The notes below the pieces were generated by a model. It saw nothing but the letters and a program-made list of their open reading frames with translations, ran no database searches and was not told the DNA's origin. The translations under genes and the position numbers were made by a program. A DNA stretch of 18,755 nucleotides from Rhodoferax sp. GTDB taxonomy: Bacteria; Pseudomonadota; Gammaproteobacteria; Burkholderiales; Burkholderiaceae_C. Location of the stretch: positions 1 through 18,755 of the forward strand of contig JAKFXU010000223.1 of assembly GCA_021731215.1 (NCBI GenBank). The letters are read 5' to 3'. Positions 7,825 through 15,282 of this stretch are shown here, in pieces. Position 1 is the stretch's first letter. Each line of letters begins with the position of its first letter.

Positions 7825-8100
7825 CTACTTCTTTTGTGCAATCTCCTGCAGCTTGGTCGGCTGAATGATATGCATATCCAACCCGGCTTCCTTCACGCTG
7901 CCGCCGTAAGCCACCGTCGACTCGCCAGCGATGTCGAACGGCCGGTTGGTCTGGCAGCCGACGTAGCCGGCAAACTTGACGCCTTCGAGCGACTTGACCA
8001 TCGGTTTTTTCAATTCGTCGTAGCCAAAATCCTCGATCAGCACTTCGACCATGTGGCGCACCGGCGCACTGCCCTGGTAGGTCAGCCCGGCTTCTTTCAG
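7825..8100 (-). pseudogene. hdrB remnant, truncated with internal deletion
   Basis: On the minus strand this reads as HdrB from about residue 113 to 173 (LKEAGLTYQGSAPVRHMVEV to CQTNRPFDIAGES). It then jumps to about residue 271 (TVAYGGSVKEAGLD) and runs to a new end, QKK-stop. Compared with the intact hdrB at 9434-10363 it lacks the first 112 residues and about 97 internal residues (an in-frame loss near 291 bases). The loss removes the second CCG and CPLC cysteines. Amino-acid identity in retained parts is very high (about three changes in 90) but synonymous sites differ, so it is not a very recent copy. It cannot form a working HdrB. Its truncated front abuts the ykgJ fragment at 8100. Confidence 0.88.
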
Positions 8101-8676
8101 TTCATGACCCCGCAAGGCTGCCGCTACTACCCCGTAGCGCTGTTGTCGCTGCGCCGCCAGGATGAATCCACCGACCGGGCTTCCTACGCCCTGGTCGAAG
8201 AGCCGCACTGCCTGGGCCACCAGAAGCCGCGCCGAATCAGCGTGGCCGACTACCGCAAGAAACAGGGGCTCGAAGAATACGACGAACTAGCACGCGGCTG
8301 GCGCCAACTCATTCTGAACAAGAAATCATCGGGACCGAGCATCGGCAAACCGTCCAAGCGCAGCCTGGAGCTGTTCTTCATGGTCTGCTACGACCTCGAC
8401 CGTTTCAGCCAGTTCGTCGCCAGTGAAGGCTTCAGCGACATCTACGAGCTGCCAGCGCAGGAGCTGAAAGGCATTCTGTGCGACAACGTGGCGCTGATGC
8501 AGTTCGGCTTCCGTTTTCTGCGCCAGGTGCTGTTCGGCGAGGAAACCATCGCGCTGCGCCAGGAAGCCGCCGAGCAGCGCCGGCTGCGCCACCTGGAGCG
8601 ACGGCAACGCCTCGAGACCGAAGCGGCGGCGCGGCGGGCGCTGGAGCAGGATGAGATGTATGGAGACCTGGATTGA
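8101..8676 (+). pseudogene. Truncated copy of the ykgJ-like gene
   Basis: It reads as the 6252-7151 protein from residue 99 (FMTPQGC) to the end (DEMYGDLD). It lacks the first 98 residues, with their C31/C37/C41/C42/C97 ligands. It also lacks 30 bases (SVYEDRPTAC in the intact copy) so that QGC joins directly to RYYP; the loss is in frame and flanked by TGC. The remaining 180 or so residues are about 93% identical to the intact copy by eye. No start codon or ribosome site suits it; the open frame runs upstream only through antisense hdrB sequence. The copy includes at least 20 bases after the stop (8677-8696), identical to 7152-7171. Confidence 0.88.
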
Positions 8677-8762
8677 TGTCGGGTTGTGCGCCCGACTGCG
8701 CAGTAACTTTCTTTTGCAACGCCCAAGAGAAAGTGAGTCACCCGCCGGGGCGAGACCCGGCA
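8677..8762 (+). repeat. Second, rearranged copy of the intergenic repeat
   Basis: 8677-8696 is identical to 7152-7171. A hairpin ACTTTCT/AGAAAGT follows at 8706-8734. The segment 8726-8762 (AGAGAAAGTGAGTCACCCGC and onward) is the reverse complement, with one mismatch, of 7199-7235, so the internal part is inverted relative to the first copy. The closing 20-base arm found at 7316-7335 is missing here. Confidence 0.78.
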
Positions 8763-8794
8763 CCTCGACATTGGCCTGGCCCGGCCAAGACGCA

Positions 8795-9382
8795 TTACTT
8801 CTTCAGAGCCGCCGCGATCTCGGCAAATGTATGGGCAACCTCAAAGATCGGGATCGCCACACCAAGCTGGCGCGCAATCTGTGTTGCCGAGAAAATACCG
8901 CGAACGATTTCCCCGCCGCTCACGCGGTCGCTCTCGACCACCAGCGCGTGCTGTCGCCCGCTATTCTTGAGCGTCGCTATGATGTTGCCGACCTCGGCTC
9001 GCGAAACCGTGTCGATATCGATGACATCAATCAAGTTCCTGGGCACCATGAGGTCGCCAACGGTCAATTCTTCGTACTTACCGCCCCGCTCCTGCAGTAT
9101 CTTGACTGGCTTTTCGCCCATCGTGTCACGCGCACTAATCAAACCTTCAATCTGGTCGTTGTCGTCAACAACCAGCAGCAGCCGTACACGGCGTGCAATC
9201 ATCTTCTGACTGGCCTGTACGATGCTCTCACGCGCATCCACCGTGGCGGCAGAGACTTTCTGCAGATCCGTCATCACGTCCATTGCGGGCGAGTCTGCCC
9301 TGACCGGTTTGGGAGCGTAGAAATCGTCAGACAGGCAAACAGCACCGTGCTTCATCGTCGACATAGGCAGTGGCTTGTGCAT
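8795..9382 (-). CDS. Protein with a CBS-domain pair
   Basis: A 195-residue cytoplasmic protein with two CBS motifs, about residues 36-92 (VMTDLQKVSAATVDARESIV...LLVVDDNDQIEGLISARD) and 106-172 (TVGDLMVPRNLIDVIDIDTV...ALVVESDRVSGGEIVRGIFS). CBS pairs usually bind adenine nucleotides. There is no fused catalytic domain; the first 35 residues are a short unassigned leader. The start ATG 9382 follows GGAGAG by about 4 bases. It lies 51 bases after hdrB on the same strand, most likely as the last gene of the qmoA-qmoB-hdrC-hdrB operon. A sensor of AMP or ATP for the Apr-Sat pathway is an attractive role, but this is inferred only from position and domain type. Confidence 0.88.
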   Translation of the reverse strand: MHKPLPMSTMKHGAVCLSDDFYAPKPVRADSPAMDVMTDLQKVSAATVDARESIVQASQKMIARRVRLLLVVDDNDQIEGLISARDTMGEKPVKILQERGGKYEELTVGDLMVPRNLIDVIDIDTVSRAEVGNIIATLKNSGRQHALVVESDRVSGGEIVRGIFSATQIARQLGVAIPIFEVAHTFAEIAAALKK

Positions 9383-9433
9383 GGTCTCTCCGTTCTTGTT
9401 ATGTTCTGCGGCCTACAAAGGGCGCCGCGTCCA

Positions 9434-10363
9434 TCAAAACGCAGTGCCACGGGATCGCCGCTGCGACTTGCCCGCGATTTCCTGCAGCTTGGTCGGCTGG
9501 ATGATATGCCCATCCAACCCGGCCTCCTTCACGCTGCCACCATAAGCCACCGTCATGAGCTGCGAGTAATAGAGCACCGGCATGTTAAGTTTGGTACCCT
9601 GCTTGCGGTTGATCTCGGACTGGTAAACCTCCACATTGGCCTGGCACAGCGGACAGGGCGTGACGATCATGTCGGCACCATGATCGTAGGCTGACTCGAC
9701 GATGTCGCGAATCTGCTTTTGGCTTTTTTCCGGCTCGGAAAAAGCCAGCGCGCCGCCGCAACAGGTCACTTTCTGGTCATAAGCAGTCAGCGCCTCGCCG
9801 CCCGCGGTCTCGACCAGTTTGTCCAGATACATCGGGTTTTCAAACGACTCGCCAGCGATGCCGAACGGCCGGTTGGTCTGGCAGCCGACGTAGCCGGCAA
9901 ACTTGACGCCTTCGAGCGACTTCACCATCGGCTTCTTCAGTTCATCGTAACCAAAATCCTCGATCAGGACTTCGACCATGTGGCGCACCGGCGCACTGCC
10001 CTGGTAGGACAAGCCGGCTTCTTTCAGCGCCCGGTTGGTGTCGGCCAGCAGTTGCGCGCTGCCATCGAGCTTTTCCTTGGACTCGCGGGCGTTGAGCCAG
10101 CAGGCGGCGCAGGTGGCCACGATGTCCTGGCCCGGCAGATGCTTTTCGGACAGCGTGAAGTTGCGCGCATTCATGACCAGCCGCTCCAGCTCGCCGCCCT
10201 CGGCATAACTGATCGAGGCGCTGCAGCAGTTCCAGTCCGGGATCGGCGTCAGCTTGACGTCCAGCGTCTTGCACATCGAGTTGACCGACACCAGGTAATT
10301 GGCGGCGGAGGCCTTGAGCTGCGATGAGCAGCCGGGGTAAAACGCGTATTCCTTTTTTGCCAT
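9434..10363 (-). CDS. hdrB: HdrB-like subunit (CCG-domain heterodisulfide reductase B)
   Basis: A 309-residue protein with two complete CCG domains that bind non-cubane [4Fe-4S] clusters: C12, C46-C47, C85 and C88; then C161, C201-C202, C237 and C240 (TCCGGALAFSEPEK, CPLC). Together with HdrC it likely takes electrons from, or gives them to, QmoAB. The start ATG 10363 lies 13 bases after the hdrC stop, with AGGA at 10371-10374. The length is near the family norm; the last dozen residues (KSQRRSRGTAF) are a basic tail that looks poorly conserved. A cut-down relative lies at 7825-8100. In sulfur oxidisers and some Gram-positive sulfate reducers HdrBC stand in for membrane QmoC; the actual electron partner here is not known. 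Confidence 0.92.
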   Translation of the reverse strand: MAKKEYAFYPGCSSQLKASAANYLVSVNSMCKTLDVKLTPIPDWNCCSASISYAEGGELERLVMNARNFTLSEKHLPGQDIVATCAACWLNARESKEKLDGSAQLLADTNRALKEAGLSYQGSAPVRHMVEVLIEDFGYDELKKPMVKSLEGVKFAGYVGCQTNRPFGIAGESFENPMYLDKLVETAGGEALTAYDQKVTCCGGALAFSEPEKSQKQIRDIVESAYDHGADMIVTPCPLCQANVEVYQSEINRKQGTKLNMPVLYYSQLMTVAYGGSVKEAGLDGHIIQPTKLQEIAGKSQRRSRGTAF

Positions 10364-10376
10364 GGCGGGGTCCTGA

Positions 10377-11030
10377 TCAGTGGGTAGCGCGCTGGCGCTG
10401 GTCTTCTATTTCCCGGGCTTTCTTCAGCATGGCGGCAATGCCCTTCTGGTCTTGGCAGCGATGGCCACCGAACAGCTCGAACGGATTGAGCCGCTTGGCC
10501 TTGAGCAAGCCCAGCGCGACGTAGCGCATGGTCCAGCCTTGTTTGATGCCGGCCAACAGGCCGTCCTTGAAGTACAGCCCGAGCGTCAGTTTGAGTTCGT
10601 TGACGCGGCCGGTCCGGGTGCAGTTGCGCCAGAACAGGATGGAGAAGTCGCGCGTGGGCTGCATCTTGGGGGCCAGCCCGAGCTTGTGCGCATAGGATGC
10701 CAGCCCATGCATGATTTGCGTGATCGGGAGCTTGCGCGGGCAGCGCACCACGCAGTTGTAGCAGGAGGTGCACATCCACATCGCGTCCGAGCGCAGCACC
10801 TCCTCGCGCTGGCCGGCGCGGATCATCTGGAAGATTTTTTGCGGCGTGTGTTGCCAGTGGGCGCCGAGCGGGCAGGAGCCGGCGCAAACGCCACACTGCA
10901 TGCACATCTTGACCCATTGGCCATCCTCGACGTGCGCCTCGACTTCCTGCAGGAAGTTGTTGCGGTAGCGCGCCGTGGCCGCAGTATTGGCTTCGCTCGT
11001 CGCCGTCGGGGTGGTCTGTAGCGCGTCCAT
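10377..11030 (-). CDS. hdrC: HdrC-like / soluble QmoC-like iron-sulfur subunit
   Basis: A 217-residue protein with two [4Fe-4S] motifs, C43/C46/C49/C53 (CMQCGVCAGSC) and C87/C90/C93/C97 (CTSCYNCVVRC), in the HdrC arrangement. The first 25 residues are a Thr/Ala-rich leader. After residue 105 comes a further 110 residues (NELKLTLGLYFKDGLLAGIK, RLNPFELFGGHR) resembling the hydrophilic linker of QmoC, but the six-helix cytochrome-b-like membrane domain of QmoC is absent. ATG 11030 overlaps the qmoB stop (TGATG), showing coupling; a TTG one codon earlier is less likely. It is followed by hdrB. It probably forms the HdrCB module that works with QmoAB. Confidence 0.92.
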   Translation of the reverse strand: MDALQTTPTATSEANTAATARYRNNFLQEVEAHVEDGQWVKMCMQCGVCAGSCPLGAHWQHTPQKIFQMIRAGQREEVLRSDAMWMCTSCYNCVVRCPRKLPITQIMHGLASYAHKLGLAPKMQPTRDFSILFWRNCTRTGRVNELKLTLGLYFKDGLLAGIKQGWTMRYVALGLLKAKRLNPFELFGGHRCQDQKGIAAMLKKAREIEDQRQRATH

Positions 11031-13234
11031 CAATTGAACCCCTTCATCGGTGACATGCCGATTTCCTTGATCTTGGCCGCATAGTCGTTGATCAGTGCGG
11101 CCACCCGCTTGCTGTCGGTGATCGCCACCTCATAGCTGGCCACGCGCTCGGGCTCCAGCCCCAGTTGCTTGAGCGTGTCGTCGGTCTTGCTCATGCGGTA
11201 GTGCGCCAGCTCCGAACCCTTGACGAAGTGGCACTGGTAATCGTCGCCCTTCTTGCAACCCATCATCATCACACCGTCCCAGCCGCCGTTGAGCGCATCG
11301 GTGATCCAGATCGTATTCACTGAGCCGAGGCAGCGCACCGGAATGGCGCGCACAAAGGCGGAATAAACGGTGCGCGACAGGCCCGCCATGTCCAGCGCCG
11401 GGTAGGCGTCGTTCTCGCAGGCCAGCAGCAGGATGCGGGGGCGCTCCGAGAACTCGTCGGGCATGTCGAGCGACTTGATCTGGCTGCCCACGGTGTCGAC
11501 CGAGTAGTTCTCGAACGAGATCACGCGCACCGGGCAGGCGCCCATGCAGGTGCCGCAGCGCCGGCAGCGCGATTCGTTGAAGACCGGAAAGCGCCGCTCG
11601 TCCTCGTCGATGGCACCGAAGGGACACTCCACCGTGCAGCGCTTGCACTGGGTGCAACCCTCGAGCCGCACGATCGGGTACGACAGGTCGCCCGAGCGCG
11701 GATGCGCGGCCCGGCCCTGCGCGGCGTTCTCAACCGCCTGAATCGCCTTGAGCGCCGCGCCGGCGGCGTCGTCGGTGGCCTGCAGCAAGTCCATCGGACG
11801 CCGTACCGGGCCCGCCGCATAAATGCCGGTGCGCCGCGTTTCGTACGGAAAGCAGATGAAGTGCGAGTCGGTCAAGCCGGCTTTGAGCTGCGGCAAATCC
11901 TTGCCCTGGCGATAGGTCAAATTGAGGATGGAAATGGGCTTGACTTCGGGCTGCTGCTCCTCGGGAATGTCGATGTTGACGCCCGAGTTCGGCACCTGGC
12001 CGGTCGCCAGCACCACCAGATCGGCGGCCACCGTGGTGTCTTCATCCAGAATCAGATCGCGAAAGTTCACGCTACAGCCAGCGCCCTCTGCCAAGACCCG
12101 GCTGACCTTGCCCTTGGTGAAGGTCACGCCCTTCTTCTGCGCGCTGCGGTAGAAGTCCTCGCCCATGCCCGGCAGGCGCAGATCGGTGTAAAGCACTACC
12201 GTCTCCACGTCCGGATTGGCGTCCTTGAAATACATCGCCTGCTTGACGCTGGTGGCGCAGCAGTGTCCCGAGCAATAGGGCAAATGGGTACCAGTCTCGT
12301 CGCGCTGGCCAGCGCACTGGACGAACACCACACTTTGCACCGCGTGGCCATCGGCACGCGCGATGACGCCGCCATTGGCGGCCTTGGCCAAGGCTTCCAG
12401 GCCGGCCTGATCGACCACGCCGGGCAGGCCGCCACCGAGTTGCGGCAACTTTGAAATGTCATAAGTGGAGAAGCCGCTGGCCTGGATGATGGCGCCGACG
12501 GTTTCTTCGGTCACAGCGCCGCTCTCCTGCGCGATCTTCACCGCGAAGCGGCCGGGCGCCCCGGCCGTCTCGGCCAGGGTGGCGCCCAGATGCACGCTGA
12601 TGTTCGGATGCGCCACGACCCGCGCGATCAACTCGGCCACCCCGGTGGCTTGAGGTTCGGCATAAGGCTCGCGAAACGGCACCCGCTTGAACAGCTTGGC
12701 GGCCCAGCCACCGAGCTCGCGTTCTTTTTCAACGACCAGCACCTCGTAGCCGGTCTCGGCCGCCTCGATCGCCGCCGTCAGGCCCGACATGCCGCCCCCG
12801 ACGACCAGAATGCGCTTGTTGGCGCCACGCTCCGGATTGCCACCCGGCACCTTCATCTTCTTTATCTCAGCGCAGCCCATGCGCAGGTAGTCGTCGGCCA
12901 TCTCCTGGCGCACCTCGTCATGGGCCGCACCCGGGGCCACGATCCAGAGCACGCCTTCACGCAAGTTGGCGCGCGCCAGGGCTACCTCGGGAAAACGAAA
13001 CGCCTCGGTCTTGGCACGGCGCGAGCAGGCGGCGATCATCACATGGGTGACGCCCTCTTTCTCGATATCGTCACGGATGGTTTGCACGCCGGAGGCAGAG
13101 CACAGGAAGTTGTGGCGCTTGACCACTTGCATCTTGCCTTCCTTCTTCGCAACTTTCTCCATGCCGTCAAAATCGAGCACCTCGCCCAGGCCGCAGCCTG
13201 CGCACAGGTACGCGGCGAATTTATTGTCTGCCAC
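11030..13234 (-). CDS. qmoB: QmoB, HdrA-like flavoprotein with ferredoxin and MvhD-like domains
   Basis: A 734-residue member of the QmoB/HdrA family, part of the electron path for APS reductase. Domains in order: N-terminal HdrA region with C11/C14 (CAGCG), C45 (NFLCSASG) and C70 (IAACSRRAK); FAD fold ILVVGGGMSGLTAAIEAAE at 142-160; CSGHCC at 321-326; two [4Fe-4S] motifs C527/C530/C533/C537 and C557/C560/C563/C567; and a C-terminal MvhD-like domain (598-734) with LLLACENDAY, C635, C660 and C668. The start is GTG 13234, 1 base after the qmoA stop, with AAGGAGGA 8 bases upstream; the reading frame stays open 58 codons earlier but that stretch is antisense-like low-quality sequence overlapping qmoA. 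Its stop overlaps hdrC. Confidence 0.93.
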   Translation of the reverse strand: MADNKFAAYLCAGCGLGEVLDFDGMEKVAKKEGKMQVVKRHNFLCSASGVQTIRDDIEKEGVTHVMIAACSRRAKTEAFRFPEVALARANLREGVLWIVAPGAAHDEVRQEMADDYLRMGCAEIKKMKVPGGNPERGANKRILVVGGGMSGLTAAIEAAETGYEVLVVEKERELGGWAAKLFKRVPFREPYAEPQATGVAELIARVVAHPNISVHLGATLAETAGAPGRFAVKIAQESGAVTEETVGAIIQASGFSTYDISKLPQLGGGLPGVVDQAGLEALAKAANGGVIARADGHAVQSVVFVQCAGQRDETGTHLPYCSGHCCATSVKQAMYFKDANPDVETVVLYTDLRLPGMGEDFYRSAQKKGVTFTKGKVSRVLAEGAGCSVNFRDLILDEDTTVAADLVVLATGQVPNSGVNIDIPEEQQPEVKPISILNLTYRQGKDLPQLKAGLTDSHFICFPYETRRTGIYAAGPVRRPMDLLQATDDAAGAALKAIQAVENAAQGRAAHPRSGDLSYPIVRLEGCTQCKRCTVECPFGAIDEDERRFPVFNESRCRRCGTCMGACPVRVISFENYSVDTVGSQIKSLDMPDEFSERPRILLLACENDAYPALDMAGLSRTVYSAFVRAIPVRCLGSVNTIWITDALNGGWDGVMMMGCKKGDDYQCHFVKGSELAHYRMSKTDDTLKQLGLEPERVASYEVAITDSKRVAALINDYAAKIKEIGMSPMKGFN

Positions 13235-13235
13235 C

Positions 13236-14516
13236 TTATGCTTCCTCCTTGGCTGTCTGGTAAATAACCTTGATCGCGCGCAGCGCCGCGCCGGTGGCGC
13301 TTTGCACCGATCGGTTGACGTCGAGCGGGCTGGCGGCCGAGCCGGCGCCGAGCATGCCGCCGTCGGCTGAGCCCTCGATAAAACCGGAAGAATCCGCGAG
13401 CACATCATCCGGCAGCGTCATACCGTTCGATTCGGGCTCCATGCCGATCGCCAGCACCACCAGATCGTGCGGGGTCGCGTAGCGGTGATAGCCCTCGGTG
13501 TCCACCCCGTGCAGCACCGGGTCGCCATTGGCCGCCTGCGCGATGCGTGCCACTTTGGATTTGATGAAGCTCACGCTCGAATCGCGTTGCACCATCTGGT
13601 AAAAATCCTCGAAGCGGTCAATGGCGCGGATGTCGATGTAATAGATCGTGGATTTGGCTGCGTCGCCATGGGCCTCGCGCACGTACTGGGTCTGCTTCAG
13701 CGATGCCATGCAGCAGATGCGCGAACAATGGCGCAGATGGTTCTCGTCGCGTGAACCGGCGCACTGGATGAAGGCGATGTTTTTCGCCTCTTTGCCGTCC
13801 GAGGGTCGCAGCAGCCGGCCAGAGGTAGGCCCGCCCGGATCGGCCAGCCGCTCGAACTCGACGCTGGTGATGACGTTGGGGAAGCGCCCATAGCCGTAGG
13901 GTTGAATCCTGGCTGCATCGTAGGGTTTCCAGCCGGTGGCCCAGACCACGGCACCGACCGCGAGTTCGACCGTTTCTTCCTGCATCGCGAGATCGATGGC
14001 GCCGACCTTGCAGGCGGCTTGCGCCCGGTCGGCGTCGGCCGTTCCAATGAGCGAGGGGTCAAGCACATAGCGCTGCGGATACGCCATCGCGTGCGGCAGG
14101 TAGGCGGCCTTGATCTGGTCCAGGCCATAGTTGTACGGATTCGGGATTTCGGTGCTCACCGCTGCGGCGCAGTCGCCGCAGGCGGTGCAATTCTCGTTGA
14201 CATAGCGCGCACGCAGCTTCAAGGTCGCAGTGTAGGCACCGCGGCGGCCCTCAATGCCCACCAGATCGGCCATCGTCAGCACCCGCACCCTGGGGTTGCC
14301 CTTGAGGCGTCGCAGATTGATCTCGAGCCCACAGGTCGGATGGCACATCTTCGGGAAATAACGGTACAGCAGGGCGGTGCGTCCACCCAGGGTGGCGCTG
14401 CGCTCGACCAGCACCACGTCACGCCCACACTCCGCCGCTTCCAGCGCCGCCGTCATGCCGCTGATGCCACCACCAATCACGAGAATAGTCTGACTGGTTG
14501 CGATGGTTGCCGTCAT
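13236..14516 (-). CDS. qmoA: QmoA, HdrA-like FAD/iron-sulfur flavoprotein
   Basis: A 426-residue HdrA-type flavoprotein, first gene of the qmoAB-hdrCB operon. The FAD fold ILVIGGGISGMTAALEAAEC is at 11-30, followed by FPKMCHPTCGLEINLRR (54-70), CTACGDC (110-116), CAGSRDENHLRHCSRICC in the middle, and a second FAD-contact motif LVVLAIGMEPES near residue 350. It lacks the ferredoxin and MvhD domains of QmoB, as expected for QmoA. The start ATG 14516 follows GGAG by about 6 bases. In sulfur oxidisers Qmo is thought to link AprBA to the quinone pool; here aprBA lies about 8 kb away on the opposite strand. A promoter upstream (14517-14640) could not be pinned down. Confidence 0.94.
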   Translation of the reverse strand: MTATIATSQTILVIGGGISGMTAALEAAECGRDVVLVERSATLGGRTALLYRYFPKMCHPTCGLEINLRRLKGNPRVRVLTMADLVGIEGRRGAYTATLKLRARYVNENCTACGDCAAAVSTEIPNPYNYGLDQIKAAYLPHAMAYPQRYVLDPSLIGTADADRAQAACKVGAIDLAMQEETVELAVGAVVWATGWKPYDAARIQPYGYGRFPNVITSVEFERLADPGGPTSGRLLRPSDGKEAKNIAFIQCAGSRDENHLRHCSRICCMASLKQTQYVREAHGDAAKSTIYYIDIRAIDRFEDFYQMVQRDSSVSFIKSKVARIAQAANGDPVLHGVDTEGYHRYATPHDLVVLAIGMEPESNGMTLPDDVLADSSGFIEGSADGGMLGAGSAASPLDVNRSVQSATGAALRAIKVIYQTAKEEA

Positions 14517-14634
14517 GAAATCTCCACTGCATTACAAGTTACAAAACTGTGTCTGGCACATGGACTGTTGTTGCGCTTGCGGCGCCGCCCCCTTGTCCAA
14601 TTGCGGGCCATCGTAATCGAAAGAAGAGGAAGAC

Positions 14635-14654
14635 AAAACTACCCGTTCGGGTAG
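14635..14654 (-). terminator. Intrinsic terminator of the metallophosphoesterase unit
   Basis: Read on the minus strand, CTACCC-GAAC-GGGTAG is a perfect 6-bp hairpin followed at once by TTTTGTCTT. It lies 111 bases past the stop of the gene at 14766-15272 and upstream of qmoA, and so separates the two minus-strand units. Confidence 0.65.
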
Positions 14655-14661
14655 GTCAGGC

Positions 14662-14741
14662 TAGTCCGCCGCAGGGCCGCCCCAAGGCTGGACACCCCCT
14701 CGGGGGGCAGAGAGGACTTGCGTCATCGGTCGGGACCGATG
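14662..14741. repeat. GC-rich intergenic repeat-like hairpins
   Basis: Contains CCCCC/GGGGG (14695-14707, around TC) within a sequence GCAGGGCCGCCCCAAGGC... of a type I recall as a frequent intergenic element in Comamonadaceae genomes. A second dyad, CATCGGTC/GACCGATG, is at 14724-14741. No coding frame in this stretch is convincing. The family assignment is from memory and uncertain. Confidence 0.45.
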
Positions 14742-14765
14742 CCGGGGCAGTGCCGAACGTGGGGG

Positions 14766-15272
14766 TCAGACAGACCGGATCTCGAAATCAAAACTGGCGA
14801 GGTCGGCCAGCAGCCAGCTCGCTGGTGCACCCAGCCCGCCCACGCTGCCGGGATTGACCAGCCAAGTCATGCCCCCCGTAATGGTCGGCTGCTGCACCAC
14901 GCTGGCGATATGGGAGTGGCCGCAACAGACGATGTCGTAGTCACCGGTGCAGGCCAGGCCGCGCCCGTAGTGCGGATAGTGCGTGGCGAATAGGCGCCGC
15001 CCGGCCAGCCGCAGGTCGATGTCGGCGCCGTGGTAGCTGATCAGCCCACCCGAAGCGGCGCACAAATTCCACAAGGCGACCGGGTCGCCCAGATTGTTGC
15101 CATGCACCACGTGGACCGGCAAGCCGAGCTCGATCAGGGGGCGCAAGGTCATGGCGCCGATCAGGTCGCCGCAGTGAATGACGGCCTGGGCGCCGGCCTG
15201 CTTGGCGCTAGCCACCGCTGCCGCCAGCATGGGGGCACGATCATGACTGTCTGAAACGATGCAAATTTTCAT
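14766..15272 (-). CDS. YfcE/MJ0936-type metallophosphoesterase
   Basis: A 168-residue calcineurin-like phosphoesterase of the short single-domain YfcE family. Metal ligands are complete: D8 and H10 (DSHD), D36 (CGDL), N59 (HGNN), H98 (ATHYPH), and H119/H121 (GHSH), with NPGS at 140-143. Such enzymes hydrolyse phosphodiesters in vitro; the natural substrate is generally unknown. The start ATG 15272 lies 10 bases after the stop of the upstream 138-aa gene, so the two are probably co-transcribed. A ribosome site is weak (GCGCGGCGC). It is cytoplasmic, with no signal peptide. No clear link to sulfur metabolism is visible. Confidence 0.9.
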   Translation of the reverse strand: MKICIVSDSHDRAPMLAAAVASAKQAGAQAVIHCGDLIGAMTLRPLIELGLPVHVVHGNNLGDPVALWNLCAASGGLISYHGADIDLRLAGRRLFATHYPHYGRGLACTGDYDIVCCGHSHIASVVQQPTITGGMTWLVNPGSVGGLGAPASWLLADLASFDFEIRSV

Positions 15273-15282
15273 GCGCCGCGCG

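Noticed and set aside
7825..8220. 131-codon minus-strand open frame as an intact small HdrB-like protein
   Set aside because: Its first 40 codons are antisense ykgJ, and it lacks both complete CCG cysteine sets, so no functional HdrB could result.
7705..8676. 323-codon plus-strand open frame as a single real gene
   Set aside because: Its first 130 codons are antisense to rhodanese 5' sequence and the hdrB remnant; only the end is ykgJ-derived. Better described as two pseudogene fragments.
7152..8762. CRISPR-like repeats
   Set aside because: Only three copies of a palindrome with irregular spacing and genes between them; no regular spacers and no cas genes.
11702..12454. Plus-strand open frame (250 codons) opposite qmoB
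   Set aside because: Antisense to qmoB, no ribosome site or domain; explained by codon bias.
13235..13408. 58-codon N-terminal extension of qmoB
   Set aside because: It overlaps qmoA out of frame and is Arg/Pro/Ala-rich shadow sequence; GTG 13234 has a strong AAGGAGGA site and gives the normal HdrA-like start.
14525..14580. A defined promoter for qmoA
   Set aside because: A GTGCCA/TGTAAT pair with 17-base spacing exists on the minus strand but would give a leader too short to hold the ribosome site, so it is not claimed.
14549..14857. 102-codon plus-strand open frame between qmoA and the phosphoesterase
   Set aside because: It runs through hairpins and GC-rich repeat-like sequence and into the antisense of the phosphoesterase gene; composition is shadow-like.
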